DNA of 64,000 nt from Pseudocercospora fijiensis CIRAD86 (lineage: Eukaryota; Ascomycota; Dothideomycetes; Mycosphaerellales; Mycosphaerellaceae): positions 1,957,353 through 2,021,352 of the forward strand of contig NW_006921533.1 in NCBI RefSeq assembly GCF_000340215.1, read 5' to 3'. Under the pieces are notes generated by a model. It was not told the DNA's origin, did no database searches, and was given only the letters and a program-made list of their open reading frames with translations. A program made the translations under genes and the position numbers. This document shows positions 47,901 to 58,869 of the stretch, one piece after another; position 1 is the stretch's first letter; the number at the start of each line of letters is the position of its first letter.

Positions 47901-48563
47901 GGTAAGCAATCTGAGAAAGTTGTCTTGATCGCTGAGCAGACTAATGTCAACGTCTTTGAGGCCTTCACCTACGACAAAGAGAACATGGCGCCGCCGATCG
48001 ATGAGAATGACGATCTTTCGCATCTGTTCGAAGGCTCGCCAAGCGCTGTCTTCAAGACTCCTGCGCGCAAGACGCCTTCGAAGAACACGCCTCGATCACG
48101 AAAGCAGCAGCATTTCGAGGATCTGCTGAAGACACCGACGCAAAACAGCCGCAAACGCAAACCCCTCACTCCGAACGCCAACGCGGCAAATAGTGCCGAC
48201 ATGAGCATGAACGACTTCATGACATCCCCCTCGTCATCCCGCTACTTCCTGCGCTCTACTCCAAGCAGACTCGACCGCACTCCAGGTGGCCGCAGTGTGA
48301 GTGGCAGTAGCCAAGGACGAAATGGAGGCAGCAATGAGGTGTCGCCCTTTTCCAGACACATTGCACAAATGCTCAACGATTCAACCAACGGTTTGAGCGA
48401 CCCAGCTACTTTCACTAGCCCGAACAGGCAATTCGACTTCAGTGATTTGCCAACTTTCACAACTCCAGGCAGAGACATGGACTGGAAGGGTTTAGATGAA
48501 ATCCTGAGTAGTGAATTTGCTGGATTCTCGGAGGGTAACGGTATGGACATGGGCGATGCTTAG
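44995..48563 (+). CDS. Ams2-type GATA zinc-finger transcription factor
   Basis: Two long frames (44995-46815 and 46812-48563) join through an 83 bp intron, 46719-46801 (GTATGT...CTGAC...CTAG). The junction reads GHQ-R-PRAMTTST and the product is 1161 residues. The N-terminal 150 residues (VKVLYTFDKENQTTCLARLP, GVIELQQCIQTIV, ITGRVCKNIALFNNGVKETL) match the conserved N-domain of fungal Ams2-like GATA factors. The zinc finger is split: CSHCGAIETPTWRK at about 686 and CNPCGLWFNKFRA at about 762. The loop is about 72 residues instead of 17-18, as in that family. The rest is disordered, with SP/TP sites. S. pombe Ams2 drives histone and CENP-A genes; the same target here is only an inference. Without splicing, the two frames would overlap by ATGA. 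Confidence 0.9.
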
Positions 48564-48910
48564 ATATCAGCCGCTCATTGGATATGGACTATGACTGACG
48601 ACGAGATGGTATACTATGGGCCTATGGGTCGCGATAATAGATATGAATATAATGCACGACTTTCGTGGCACGCATGTAACACTGCTCTTTTCTTAATCGT
48701 TTGTCACTATTTTTTTCTTTCCTTTTTAGGGGAACGGTACGAGAACATAGAGTAGTTTTTCTTGGAAGTTGGCTGGAGAGGTCATATGAACCTGGAAAGG
48801 CGAGTCTGAGTCACGAAAGGAGGGCTTTGAAGCTCATAACATTCCATCTCATTGCGATGCGTTTCACATTAGTGGACCCTAGTGCTAACCTAAAATATTT
48901 TGTTCATTTT
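48564..48910. other. 3' intergenic region
   Basis: It lies between the GATA gene stop and the transporter relic. It has a T-rich stretch (CTATTTTTTTCTTTCCTTTT, 48708-48727) and no gene. Confidence 0.5.
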
Positions 48911-49205
48911 CTATTCCTCCAAAGTCTCAGTCGGAGCCTTGCTGGCCACAGAAGCATTCCTCTCGGCATATGCAGCATCACTGCTGTTGCGGACGCTGGT
49001 ATCCGCGGACACAGGCAGCTTGCTACCATCCCACTTTGCGGAAGTGATTGGGTTGACTCCGAGGACGTACATGGTGTCGATCTCCTCGAGAGAGCGGTCC
49101 TTGGTCTCGATCATGAAGAAAAAGACGATGGCCACGAGAGCAGCACAGCATCCGGCGAACACGAAGCCGTAGAAGTAGTCGATGGCGTCGGTGATAAACG
49201 TGCAG
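48911..49205 (-). pseudogene. C-terminal relic of an MFS sugar transporter
   Basis: The minus frame reads TFITDAIDYFYGFVFAGCC, then AALVAIVFFFMIETKDRSLE and EEIDTMYVLGVNPITSAKW. This is the end of TM11-TM12 and the diagnostic E-T-K-x-R-(S/T)-L-E-E-(I/M)-D motif of fungal hexose/quinate-type sugar transporters. Upstream of about 49205 the similarity stops abruptly and no other transporter helices are present nearby. About 80% of the roughly 530-residue protein is therefore missing. It is a truncated relic, probably from a deletion or rearrangement. No signal of RIP is seen here. Confidence 0.8.
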
Positions 49206-50770
49206 GACTTTCACCCTCCTTTTATTCCGACTCCAGAGTTCCGCTCAAAACGACCACCAACGACGCTTGGAGTCGCGGGGCCTGTTAGCTGGAGGCCCGT
49301 GGCAAGCCCCCGATGCGAGTGAAGGTCTGGTGGGATGCAGAGCTTGCTGTCTGCGATGTGGACGTGCCGTTGAATGTTGTGTTCAGGCCAGCTTCTTCCC
49401 TGTTCTGATGTTGATATATGGGTCTCTCGCATGTGGTCGATGTGGGTCAGAGCAGAAAATGTCACACGGTTTGATCGAGTGTGCATCTTCCCGAGACGAT
49501 GAGCTGAAGCGTGACGTGAATGCCACACCACGACTGGCAGGCCGTTGAAGAAGGAGCATCACGAACGCGTTTGTGCGAGGGGTGATTTTCGGTATGTTCC
49601 TCGACACTATTCCCGTCTGATCCAGTCAGCGGTTGGTGCTGCAGTTGCTGAGCAACTTTGCGCTGAAGTCGAGCGAAATCTGACGACATGCACTGACATG
49701 ACTGACATGTGTTGTGGATCATGGTGTGAAAGACTCGAGCAGAACTTTGATTGCATCCCTGCAAGAACCTCGCTTGCACTGCTGTTATGGGAAAGGCTCC
49801 GGCAGTAGACGCAGCCTGCCGCCGAGCCTCTGCACGGGCTGGCGATCTTGTCCAACGTCATGTCGCGGCAGAGAACCTTGGACTCTTTTCGTCTTCAATG
49901 TCCTTCGACGAGCCGGCCGGCGGCGTCGCTTTGGACCTGCTCCCAAAGACGATCATGTCGAGATTCTTCAGATGCCGGTCTTCTGATCCAGATAGACAGG
50001 CATGAGTGGACCTTTCGTGTGAGAATCGAAAGGCACCGCGACAGCGCCGAGATATCGGTCCACAGAATCGCGGCCGACACTTCTCATCCATTCGGAATCG
50101 GCCGCGAGGACGAATCTCGGCCCTGTTCTGCAATACAAGCAGCCAGGCATTACCCAACTGCAGGAGTCTTCGAAGCTTGACGCATGCCTAGACAGCAGCT
50201 AGAACAAATGACGAAAACGCGAAGAACCTTCGACGCCGTACACATACCGCTATCCTCTATAACGCATCTTTCCTCTCACGAACGAGCTTGCGCTGCCGAG
50301 CAGTAGGCCGGGATCTTACGACTCGCGGACTCTTGCTGACGAATTCCTGACCATAAACTCGACGTGAGATCCAGGACAGAACGGGAAACTGTTGAGTTCT
50401 GGCACAGTCTCACAGACTACCTTCACAGCTGGCTTACTCGAGAGCTAATGATCTTTCCAAGCATTCGACTTTCACTATGTCGAAAGGCCAGCCATGAGCC
50501 AGATTAGCAGTGAGCCGCTTACGATACGAGACCAGATAATTACATTTCTCGGATTCTGAGCGTCTCAAGCAAACCGACAGATGGCAAGGACATATAGACT
50601 TTCGGATTCGTTCGAGGTCACCATTGGTGATCCTTCGGTCTTGCAGTAGGAGCATGAACCTATCCGATGGGGTTACAATTGAACGTAGAAATCAAGATGG
50701 CAAGTTCCCACCCAACTTTACGAATTGATGATGTCCAATGAAACATGTCGCGCCAAGTTGACTCCCTCCC
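49206..50770. other. 1.5 kb without a supported gene
   Basis: Normal composition, with many short frames on both strands that look like chance openings. This is the interval where the missing part of the transporter would be expected; I see none of it. Confidence 0.5.
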
Positions 50771-50779
50771 TCACCCTCA

Positions 50780-51475
50780 GACCTCGAATCCAAACAGCTG
50801 AAGGTGATCGTCGTCGGCACAGCCCGCACATCCACATCCTCGCTTGCCGTGGCTCTCCAAGAACTCGGCTACAAAACAGCCAATGCATTAGACCACAACC
50901 ACTTCGTCGACAACCTCTACCCATACTGGACCAAGGCCTTCAACGCAAATTATAACGGCATTGGAAGAACTTGTTCTCCTACCCTCCGACTTCAACAAAT
51001 TCATCGGGAGATACGAAGCAATCACAGGACGGCACTGCGCTTTGATGGCTGAAGAACTCATCGCCGCATTCCCAGATGCCAAGATCATATTAACAGAACG
51101 AGATGAAAATTCTTGGTTTGAATCCTACGATGCAACTGTAGGCAAAAGTTGGCGATTTTGGAATTCTCGGAGGTGGTTTTTTTGGGTACCACCCAGAGGG
51201 CGAGAATATGATTTTCATGTTTTAAGAATGTGGCTTTTGATGCGAGTGGAGGGAATGAGAGGGAAAGGCAGAAGGAATGGTATTTGAAACATAATGCGAA
51301 AATTAAGGAAATTGTGTCTAAGGGAAGGTTGTTGGTGGTCAAGCCGGGTGATGGGTGGAAGAAGTTGTGTGAGTTTCTTGGAAAGGATGTGCGGTTTATG
51401 ATTACTGCTGTTGTGGGTATTGGAGGCATAGGTATTTGGGTTCCTTTTGCACTCAGATGGTCAGGAAGATGGTGA
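50780..51475 (+). pseudogene. Broken P-loop sulfotransferase-like gene (Sulfotransfer_4 type)
   Basis: The 5'-phosphosulfate-binding motif is seen at 50800-50850 (KVIVVGTARTSTSSLAVAL, compare G-x-x-R-T-G-T-T-S-L). It is followed by QELGYKTANALDHNHFVDNL. The frame then shifts near 50955 to LPSDFNKFIGRYEAITGRH and EELIAAFPDAKIILTERDEN, the latter typical of the family before the 3'-phosphate site. It shifts again near 51225 to HNAKIKEIVSKGRLLVVKPG and DGWKKLCEFLGKDV, the conserved end. Two frame changes without good splice signals suggest a pseudogene. A possible intron acceptor (CTCACCCTCAG at about 50771-50781) suggests an upstream first exon once existed. The substrate is unknown. Confidence 0.75.
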
Positions 51476-51797
51476 TATCAATGTTTGATCCAGCACCAAT
51501 ATCACGCTAGAAAGAATGGTTTGAAATCTGGATTCTGGCCTGATTTCGACCCGATATCTTCAGTCTTCAGGTATAAAACAAGTCCGCATATTAGGTTTTC
51601 AAGACATACTTCCCGCTCGTTGCCTTGATACAGGCGTTCTTCCTTTCAGCCACATTAGCTACGTCCGTACGCCTTACATAAAATCGACCAAACTAGAAAC
51701 TTCGGGGCAGTCAGACTTCAGACCATTATTCTGACACGCAAAACATATCGCTCTATTTCGTGATTCGTACAGTATAGATGCAGGTAGTGTTGCTTGG

Positions 51798-52184
51798 TCA
51801 GATATCCATTACATCCTTCGCGACACGTTTCTCGACATCGTCCAGCAGTTTCATTACGCTTGCCCTGCGACTAGATTCGGGTGGTCCTTGGGCCAGAATT
51901 TTGTAGCCTATGTCTTGGACATTGATGTCCGGGCTACTGGTATCTCGGGCCATTAAGGCCGCATAGTGAAAGCCCTTGCCAGCTTTTCCAGTAATGACGC
52001 GAAGGTCGATCTGTCTCGGGAAGAGGACTTCCGCGTTGGTGACTGAGGTTGAGGCTCGTGTTAGCACAAAGTTGGAACTCTGCTAGGGCGAAGCTGTCTT
52101 ACTAATTTGCCGGCAGACGCCTTCCAGATCCATGAATTCAGTCTCCCAATTGAACTGATCGTAACGAGTGTGTTTGGAAGACAT
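51798..52184 (-). CDS. Small hypothetical protein, two exons
   Basis: Exons 52184-52103 and 52042-51798, with a 60 bp intron (GTAAGA...GCTAAC...CTCAG). The product is 108 residues starting MSSKHTRYDQFNWETEFMDL and continuing NAEVLFPRQIDLRVITGKAG, KGFHYAALMARD. Good branch point and acceptor signals and a continuous frame support a real gene. No domain is recognised. It is the last gene before the right RIP block and keeps normal codon use. Confidence 0.65.
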
Positions 52185-52380
52185 GATTGCTATTACTCAC
52201 AAGCTGAATTGATCGAATACTGAACGGTGAAGTGTATATCTTGTTGTTGTTGTTGCCTGCCATGTTTCAGGATGTCTTGATTCCTTGCCTCAGGCCTCCT
52301 TCCCTGCCCTCCCCTGTCCTGGCGTGAGACAAGTGCGCTTGACCACGCTAAACGCGGAGTTGACTATCGATGTAGGGATC

Positions 52381-52620
52381 CGTAGACGCTAAAGCGGGTA
52401 CGTCCCGTACGCGAAAGTTTCATTACGCTAGGATCTTCTATTACGCTAAGCGTTACGCGATATCTATGCGCGTATCTTTGCGCGTACACTCTCTCCCTTT
52501 CTTTCTATAATATACTACTAGTACGTATCTACCCCTAGCCCCTACCCCTATTCCTTTATATATACCTATATACATACGCGACGAGCTAATAAGGCGACTT
52601 CGATATCGTAGCTAACCGAG
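52381..52620. other. Left edge of the right RIP block
   Basis: Composition changes within about 100 bp from normal to CpA/TpG-poor. A short duplicated phrase (GCTAAAGCGGGTACG / GCTAAGCGTTACGCG) and GCGCGTA repeats occur; no gene is seen. Confidence 0.5.
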
Positions 52621-54060
52621 TTCCCCTATACTACTATACCTAAGCCTATAGCTCTATATATACCTCCTAATATGCCGCAAGACATTAAGACCGTTACCTA
52701 GAATAATACCCTACTAGAGCAATCTATAAGTATAGAGACTAGGGCATACACCTACCTATACTTATGCCTATATAGAGCTCCTACCGCAAATACAAGAAGC
52801 GCCTTTTATAGGGCGAGTTATTTAATATACCTAAGATAGAAATCGTAGTATATAATCTCTCTTCTACCTATGCAATAGGCTAAACTAATGCCTATAGATC
52901 TGCCTAAAGACTAACTAGGAGGCCGTACGCACCTATATAGGTAAGGTAACTTATCGCATGCTAGTAGGATCTAAGAACTTCGGTCGCTTCCTAGCTGCTT
53001 AGAAGAATCGCGATAGGTATATATAGTATTATGCCTATATTACTAGTTATTGCTAATACTATAATAGAAAAGACGAAAACGAAGAGATACTAAAGGAGTT
53101 GTACGAAGAGAAGGGCTTCTATAGTATATAACTCTGTCTTTGCCTATACGTATACCTAAAGCTAATACCTTATAGACTATCTACCGCGACACTTCGGCTC
53201 TCGCTATATACATTATCTATAGTGTACGTAGCTCCCTACCTAGAGCTTTGCCTATACTAACGCATATATAGTATAAGGGAAAAGTCGAGTAGCCTAAGGA
53301 GAAGGACCGTAGTAGTCGGTATACGCCTAAGACTAAGACAAAAAAGTGCATTAGTAGGTTTAGGCAGCTCTATAGGCAAAGCTTCTTACTAATATGTCCC
53401 TTAGATTTCTTCGATAATACCTAGGATCTATACGAGGTTAAGTATAGCTACATCTTTACCCTTACCTTTGCCTATACTAATCCGTATACAGCCCCGACGC
53501 CCTAGGTATACCGAGCAAGGGCAAAGCTAAAGGCAAAGCACCGGCCAAATCTACCGAGACAATCGAAGACTTAGAGACTAAGTCTAAGTCTAAGAGTAAT
53601 AGCGAGATATATATACCGATCTATGCCTATACCGCTAGTTATATGCTAACTTAAATAGGCCCTTCGTCGTCCGGCGCGGCAAGCACGGCAAGGTATAAAT
53701 AGTTACGTACATACCTTTGCCTATACTAACGCCTATATAGATTGATCTAACTAAGGCCAACCGCGAGTTCCGTGCCGAGTTCCCCGAGGCTATAGTGCCT
53801 TGCCTAGGTTGCTAGGCTAAGAAGGCTAAGAAGAGTAAGTCTAGAGCTTTAGCTATAGCAATGCCTATACTAACGCCTATAACAGACTATAACCTTAGTG
53901 CCGATACCTGCAACTACACTAAGAACTATAACGTCGTCATCCTTATAGGATAAGGGCATAGATATAGGCATAGGCACGGGCATAGGATAAACATAGGATA
54001 ATTATTGCCTATATAGGCACGTATATAAGCATAGAACTAGCTACTAGTTAAAAGCCCCGG
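52621..54060 (+). pseudogene. RIP-degraded multi-intron gene with recurrent, near-identical introns
   Basis: Short exons alternate with introns at about 52730-52775, 52848-52897, 53124-53175, 53224-53271, 53437-53491, 53693-53740 and 53835-53885. All run GT...CTAAY...AG and are 46-55 bp long. Exon reading gives KGKVE then PKEKDRSSRYTPKTKTKKCI, ALGIPSKGKAKGKAPAKSTE and ANREFRAEFPEAIVPCLGC. The last is followed by a mutated Q and AKKAKKSKS, possibly a fungal Cys-x-x-Cys DNA-binding-type patch. Several introns share the 3' half GCCTATACTAACGCCTATA. The protein is not recognised. That RIP reached it implies it is, or was, part of a duplicated sequence. Confidence 0.55.
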
Positions 54061-54824
54061 CTATAGTTAGACTTGAAATCTAACTACAGCCAAATCTTCT
54101 CCGCACTCGTAACTTCCTATATGCGCCGTGCTATAGCTATAGGTCGCCCTTTACAATATCGTAACTGCTTTCGAGGCTTCTAGAGTCTAACAAAGGTAGC
54201 TTAACTAAAAAACAAGGGGGATAACGAAAGGCTAGCGGTTATATCCTAAGAATAATATAAGCTATACTAGTACTAATAAGTACTAACAGCTAGAAACTAA
54301 CAATAATTATATATATACTAGGATTTATAGGTAGTAGAAGCTACAGTTTAGACGAATTAGTATAGAAAGTTTGAAATAATAGGGGCCATATTAGTAAAGT
54401 TACCTAGATCAAAATAATTAAAACTAGTATATAGCGGGTAGGTCCTTTTTAGTATAGATACCTAGAATTTTATAACTGCTAGTTTTAGTCTAAAAGACAT
54501 AGAGATACCGATCGATATTATACTATAGCGTTACTAGTAGGCTGGTTTTTTATATAGGACAGATGCTACTACTAGTACTATACCTATTCTCTAGTCTTTA
54601 GCTATAGCAGTAGGGCGTTATTATCCCCTACTGTTAATAGAATAAAGGTATAGTCTTTAAAAAGTAGGTTTAGGTATTCTTTTTAAGTTAGCTATATACT
54701 AGCGCTAGTACGTATCTTATAATGCCCTAAGGCCTATATACTGTTCTATCGAATACGTTATATATATTGAATTATATAAACGTATAGAAGTAGTAGTACT
54801 CTAGTTTAATACTACCCTATTTTG

Positions 54825-54876
<52 letters not shown>

Positions 54877-55679
54877 TACCGTATAGGCCTATATACCGAC
54901 TAACTAATATTAAACTATATCTTAATCTCTAGCGTAGCCTAGTATCGGGTCTCGTATTACTCGGGAGATAATACGCTACTTACCCGCTTTCCGGCTAATA
55001 GTGCTATTCTATCGGGTATAGTCTACGGATCTACTAGTAACCCGCTTTTTTAGTTTAGTATACTAAGGTCGGCGAGGTATGTTTCTAACTAGTATCGAAT
55101 TGCTCTAATACTATGCTATACTTTTAACGTAGCAAGCTAGATATATAGCTAATCGTATAGATATAGGTGCTTTAGCTAGGTATTACCTACCCGCTCGCCT
55201 ATACTAAATAGGACAGTATAGGCTATAACCTAGAGATAATCGGCTTTCTATACTAGTAGGCCGGGAAGGGTAATAGTACTTATATCTACTACTTTAAAGT
55301 CGGTAGCAATCGCACTACTACTAGTGCCTATTTCGATTTTATAGGTTAGTTTAATAATAAGGATTTGCTACTCGATCGTATATATCTAGAAGACTAGTTT
55401 GTATACCTGCTATACGATCTAATTCTAGCTAATACTAAGGTCGCCGACTATATTATATTTCCGAATTGTAGTATATTAGACTAGGACGCTAGTAAGGCTC
55501 GTGCTATTACTATAGTCCGCGGCGTAGACGAGTAGTATATCGATAGTATCTAGAGAAGTATGTTTTACTATAACTAAAATATTTAGCTACCGCTAACTAG
55601 GCAACCCTAAGTAGTACTATAAACGTTTACTATAGTCGGCCTAAGATAGTATTATATACTATCGTAGGTTAGCGTACTA
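54061..55679. other. RIP block, unresolved; includes (AT)n and a coding-like stretch
   Basis: A pure (TA)n tract lies at about 54828-54873. From about 55270 to 55600 one plus-strand frame is coding-like with RIP-type stops (LLLDRIYLEDQFVYLLYDLI, DASKARAITIVRGVDE), but I do not recognise the protein. Confidence 0.45.
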
Positions 55680-56084
55680 GCATTGCTATACCCTATAGTA
55701 GGTCGGGTTAGTTTGGTTTAGTTTACTAAGCCGAAATTCTAGGTTAGTTTAAGTTAGTTTGCTAAGCAACTATACGAGTAGCAGGTTAGAACTATAGAAT
55801 TAGTCGGTTTCTAACAAGTATAGGAATATATACGTAACTTAAAGCAAGCCCTTTTTAAGACTAGTACTAATAGAATTTTCGAAGACTTTTATTTCGGACG
55901 TCTAATAAAGCATAATATACTATATATATACTTAGAGAGTATTTATCGCGCGCTATATAGCGCCGTATAATAGCGGCATATTTTGTATATAGAAACGCTT
56001 ATAGAGGATACTAAGAATATCTATCCTACTAGAATATCTATCCTACCTACTACTATCTCGAATTTAGATATTCTAACCCTTAAG

Positions 56085-56195
56085 AATCTAATCTAGGGCT
56101 TTAAAATCCTTACCTATAGTCGTAACGCGATTTACGTAGATAGCTATAAGGACAATAGCTAAAATAGTATTAGTATAGTTCTAAAAGAGGTAGTA
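56085..56195 (-). pseudogene. 3' fragment of histone H3-like gene (copy a, left arm)
   Basis: The minus strand reads LIAIYVNRVTTIGKDFKALD then x-ILKG-stop. This aligns with the H3 C-terminal region ([23 protein letters not shown]). The N-terminal and central parts present on the right arm are deleted here; the arm similarity breaks at about 56200-56300. Confidence 0.7.
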
Positions 56196-57164
56196 AAATT
56201 TAGTAGGAAATTCTACCTAGATATCTTCCGCAGTTACTACTTTAATAGTAGTAGTACTACTGTATATAGTCTAACTATCTAGTATAAAGACCCGGCTAGA
56301 GGTACTAGCTATAGTAATCTTATAAGTAACCTAACTCTATTACTAGGAAATATAATAAATATCTATACTACGGTAGGCTATACTAAATAAATTAGCTATT
56401 TAGTAGGAATAGGCCTACTACCGTCTCTATATGCCGGCTCCGAGTGCCGACTATGCCTCTAGATTTAACTCCCCCCTATCTCGAAGGCTAAGGTACCGAG
56501 TAGAACCCCTATACCTTATATCTACTCGGTTATCGCGGAGCGCTTATAAGTAAGATATTAAAAAAGTATATAAAATATACGAGAAGAGCATCCTAGGATA
56601 TAGGTCGTTAGTAAATAATAGTAGTACGCCTAGTTATTTATATAGTACGTTACTATAAACGACTATAAGCCTATATTATCTCGTACTTCGCTTATAAGAC
56701 TATATTATATACGACCGGGTAAGTATAGTAGGGAGGTAGAGGTAGTATCTTAGGACGAGGCTTCTATATATCTTAGAATCTCTTATACGGGCTATACGTT
56801 CTTCTTCGTTAGACTCGTAGGTAGAGTCGTCGCTAGACTCTACTAACTTATACTATCGATCTCCTCCCTAGTTATCCTAGCTATACGAGTAGCGGTAAGC
56901 GATAATACCTAGATCGTATAACGATCTCTCTTCTTCTTTAGTTATATATACTTCTACTTCTTAGTATAGTTAAACTACGAATACTATTAAGGCAAGCCGG
57001 GATATAGAAAGAAACTAGTCTAAATATAGCTCGTCTCCGTAATAATCGAGTAAATATAAGGCGCTAGGTTTCTACTTCGTACCTTATATCTAGGTATAAC
57101 GCGGGAATAAAACTAGGAGTATAGCCGGTATATATAGCTAGTAAAAGGATGCGAAAATATGCCT

Positions 57165-58190
57165 CGTCCTAGGTTAATATAACGACTAAATACAAATCCT
57201 AATTAATCCGCTATAAACCGACGCCGAATCTTAGCTAGAAGCTATATATTTTTATATTAAAGAGCAACCCGCTTCGTATAGATAGTAAGGAGGTTAGAAA
57301 GCTTAAACTCGGTTATAAGAAATATCTAGGGTTGCGTTAGTCTACTTTACCCCTCGCCTACGTTCGGGGATTTAAACTATACGTAAAGTCGCACTTTCTT
57401 AGTAGGCTATACGTAAAAGTCGACGATAGCACTATTATAGAGTAAATATAATAGGAAACTAAATATAAGTACGATAAGAGATAAGAAACAGTAGATTTCC
57501 GCTATATTAGTAACTAGTAAATTGCGACTAAGGACCTTAATCCGGCCTCTTAGCAAAACTCTAGTCTACTATATAATCGATTACTTTATATATCGGCCTA
57601 TATATCTATTATGTAATCTACTACCCTCTCCGCCCTCTCTACCTTAGTTAACCGCTTAGTACGTACCCTCTTTATATTTTCGCCCTTTTTACGCCCTATA
57701 CCGAGTTTTCTATACTCTTTGTATACTAGAAAGAAAGAATACGAAGAATACGCGCCTTAGAATAAGGTAGACTAGCTTGCTAAGGATTATATAAGAAAAC
57801 GGCGGTAGTAAAGTCTATAGCTATAATATACTCGGATAAGGCTATATATATAATATTTAGACTCGCGGTTCCTTACTATACCTACCTAGATATCCGAATA
57901 GGACTAGAATATACGATTATATCGAGGTTTACGTATAGCCTACTAAGAAAGTGCGATTCTATATATAGTTGAAATCCCCGCGACTACGGGATAAAGTATA
58001 ACTAACGAAACCCCGGATACCTTCGTAGCTTTCGAGAGATTACTAATCGCTATAGCCGTAAATTATATACTAGACTTAAAATCTAATATAATTACTTAGA
58101 CGAGTCGCTAGAAGGGAGTTGTAGAGATTAAAAGCTCGGTCTACCTTTTATCTTAGAATAGCCGGATCTCGCGAAGGGTAATAGTATCCG
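57165..58190 (-). pseudogene. Histone H3-like gene (copy b, left arm), split by an insertion
   Basis: The minus-strand N-part at 58190-58010 reads TITLREIRLF, then (mutated Q) DKR, TELLISTTPF, (Q) RLV and ILDFKSSI. It is very close to the H3 pattern [20 protein letters not shown]...PFQRLV. The C-part at 57300-57165 reads FLITEFKLSNLLTIYTKRVA, then L-Q-x-K-N-I-Q-LLAKIRRRF, the alpha-2/alpha-3 region. Between them lies a 700 bp element with inverted ends. All stops inside are RIP-type TAG/TAA. It is not functional. Confidence 0.75.
57308..58010. mobile_element. About 700 bp non-autonomous element with long terminal inverted repeats
   Basis: Both ends carry an imperfect inverted repeat of about 90 bp. 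The best-conserved inner part (CGCACTTTCTTAGTAGGCTA, about 57392-57411) is present as reverse complement at about 57935-57955. The outer parts (GGGTTGCGTTAGT / ACTAACGAAACCCC) also pair. It is absent from the corresponding site of the right arm (about 59160), so the insertion postdates the arm duplication. No coding frame is seen. The DNA transposon class is not determined. Confidence 0.7.
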
Positions 58191-58560
58191 GTTTAAGGCG
58201 CCGCTTCTTTATCGTCTAAACCTACCTTTTACCCTTTTTTATAGAAGAATAGCTTTTCTTCGTAATAGTCTTCGTCTGTCTACCTTTTTAGCTACTCTAT
58301 CCTTCTTATATCTACCTAAAGTATTCTTATTTCGTAGTACTGTTTTCCGAGTAACCCCCTTCCCTTATATATACTATATATAGTATTCCTCTTCCGATAT
58401 TTCGTTCTCGCTACGGTCTTCCTATACTTAGCTTACTTTACTCGTACTCTATTCTAAGTTCTAAAGGTATCTTTATATACGTTCGGGCGACGAAGGTATA
58501 TCGCTAAGACCTAGAAAAATTAATAAGCCTATAATTGTAAAGAGATATTTATACTTCTTA

Positions 58561-58640
58561 TACTCTAGACTAAATAGTCTTCTATTAAACCGTCCTAGTC
58601 GGTTATCGTTAGATTCGTAATTAGGATAGTCCGTATCCTT
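58561..58640. other. Centre (spacer) of the large inverted repeat
   Basis: About 80-100 bp not shared between the arms. Confidence 0.7.
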
Positions 58641-58869
58641 ACTAGGAAGTGTTATAGAATATCTCTTTACGATTATAGGCTTATTAATTTTCTAGGTTCT
58701 AGCGATATACCTTCGTCGTCTAAGCGCATATAAAGATACCTTTAGAGCCTAAAGGGCAAGGTTAAAGCAAGCTAAGTATAGGGAGACCGTAGCGAGAACG
58801 AGATATCGGAAGAGTAAGACTCTCCGTAGTATATATAAGGGAAGGGGGTTCCTCGGAAAACAGTACTAA

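Larger units (their letters stand above)
55680..58560 (+). repeat. Left arm of a large inverted repeat
   Basis: It matches, as reverse complement, segments of 58640-62520. Good checkpoints are 58501-58550 with 58650-58720, 58120-58190 with 59010-59080, 57060-57250 with 59250-59440, 56450-56650 with 59870-60065, 55913-56195 with 61140-61395, and 55700-55850 with 62350-62510. The arms have diverged by RIP-type changes and indels. Confidence 0.85.

Noticed and set aside
46812..48563. Independent 583-residue GATA protein
   Set aside because: An 83 bp intron with consensus signals joins it in frame to the upstream 574 codons, and together they give the known Ams2-like architecture.
49211..50200. 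Cluster of many overlapping short frames
   Set aside because: Dense overlaps on both strands without splice or domain support. I also looked for the missing transporter helices here and found none.
54826..54873. (TA)n tract as an origin or centromere signal
   Set aside because: A simple microsatellite in RIP DNA; no further evidence.
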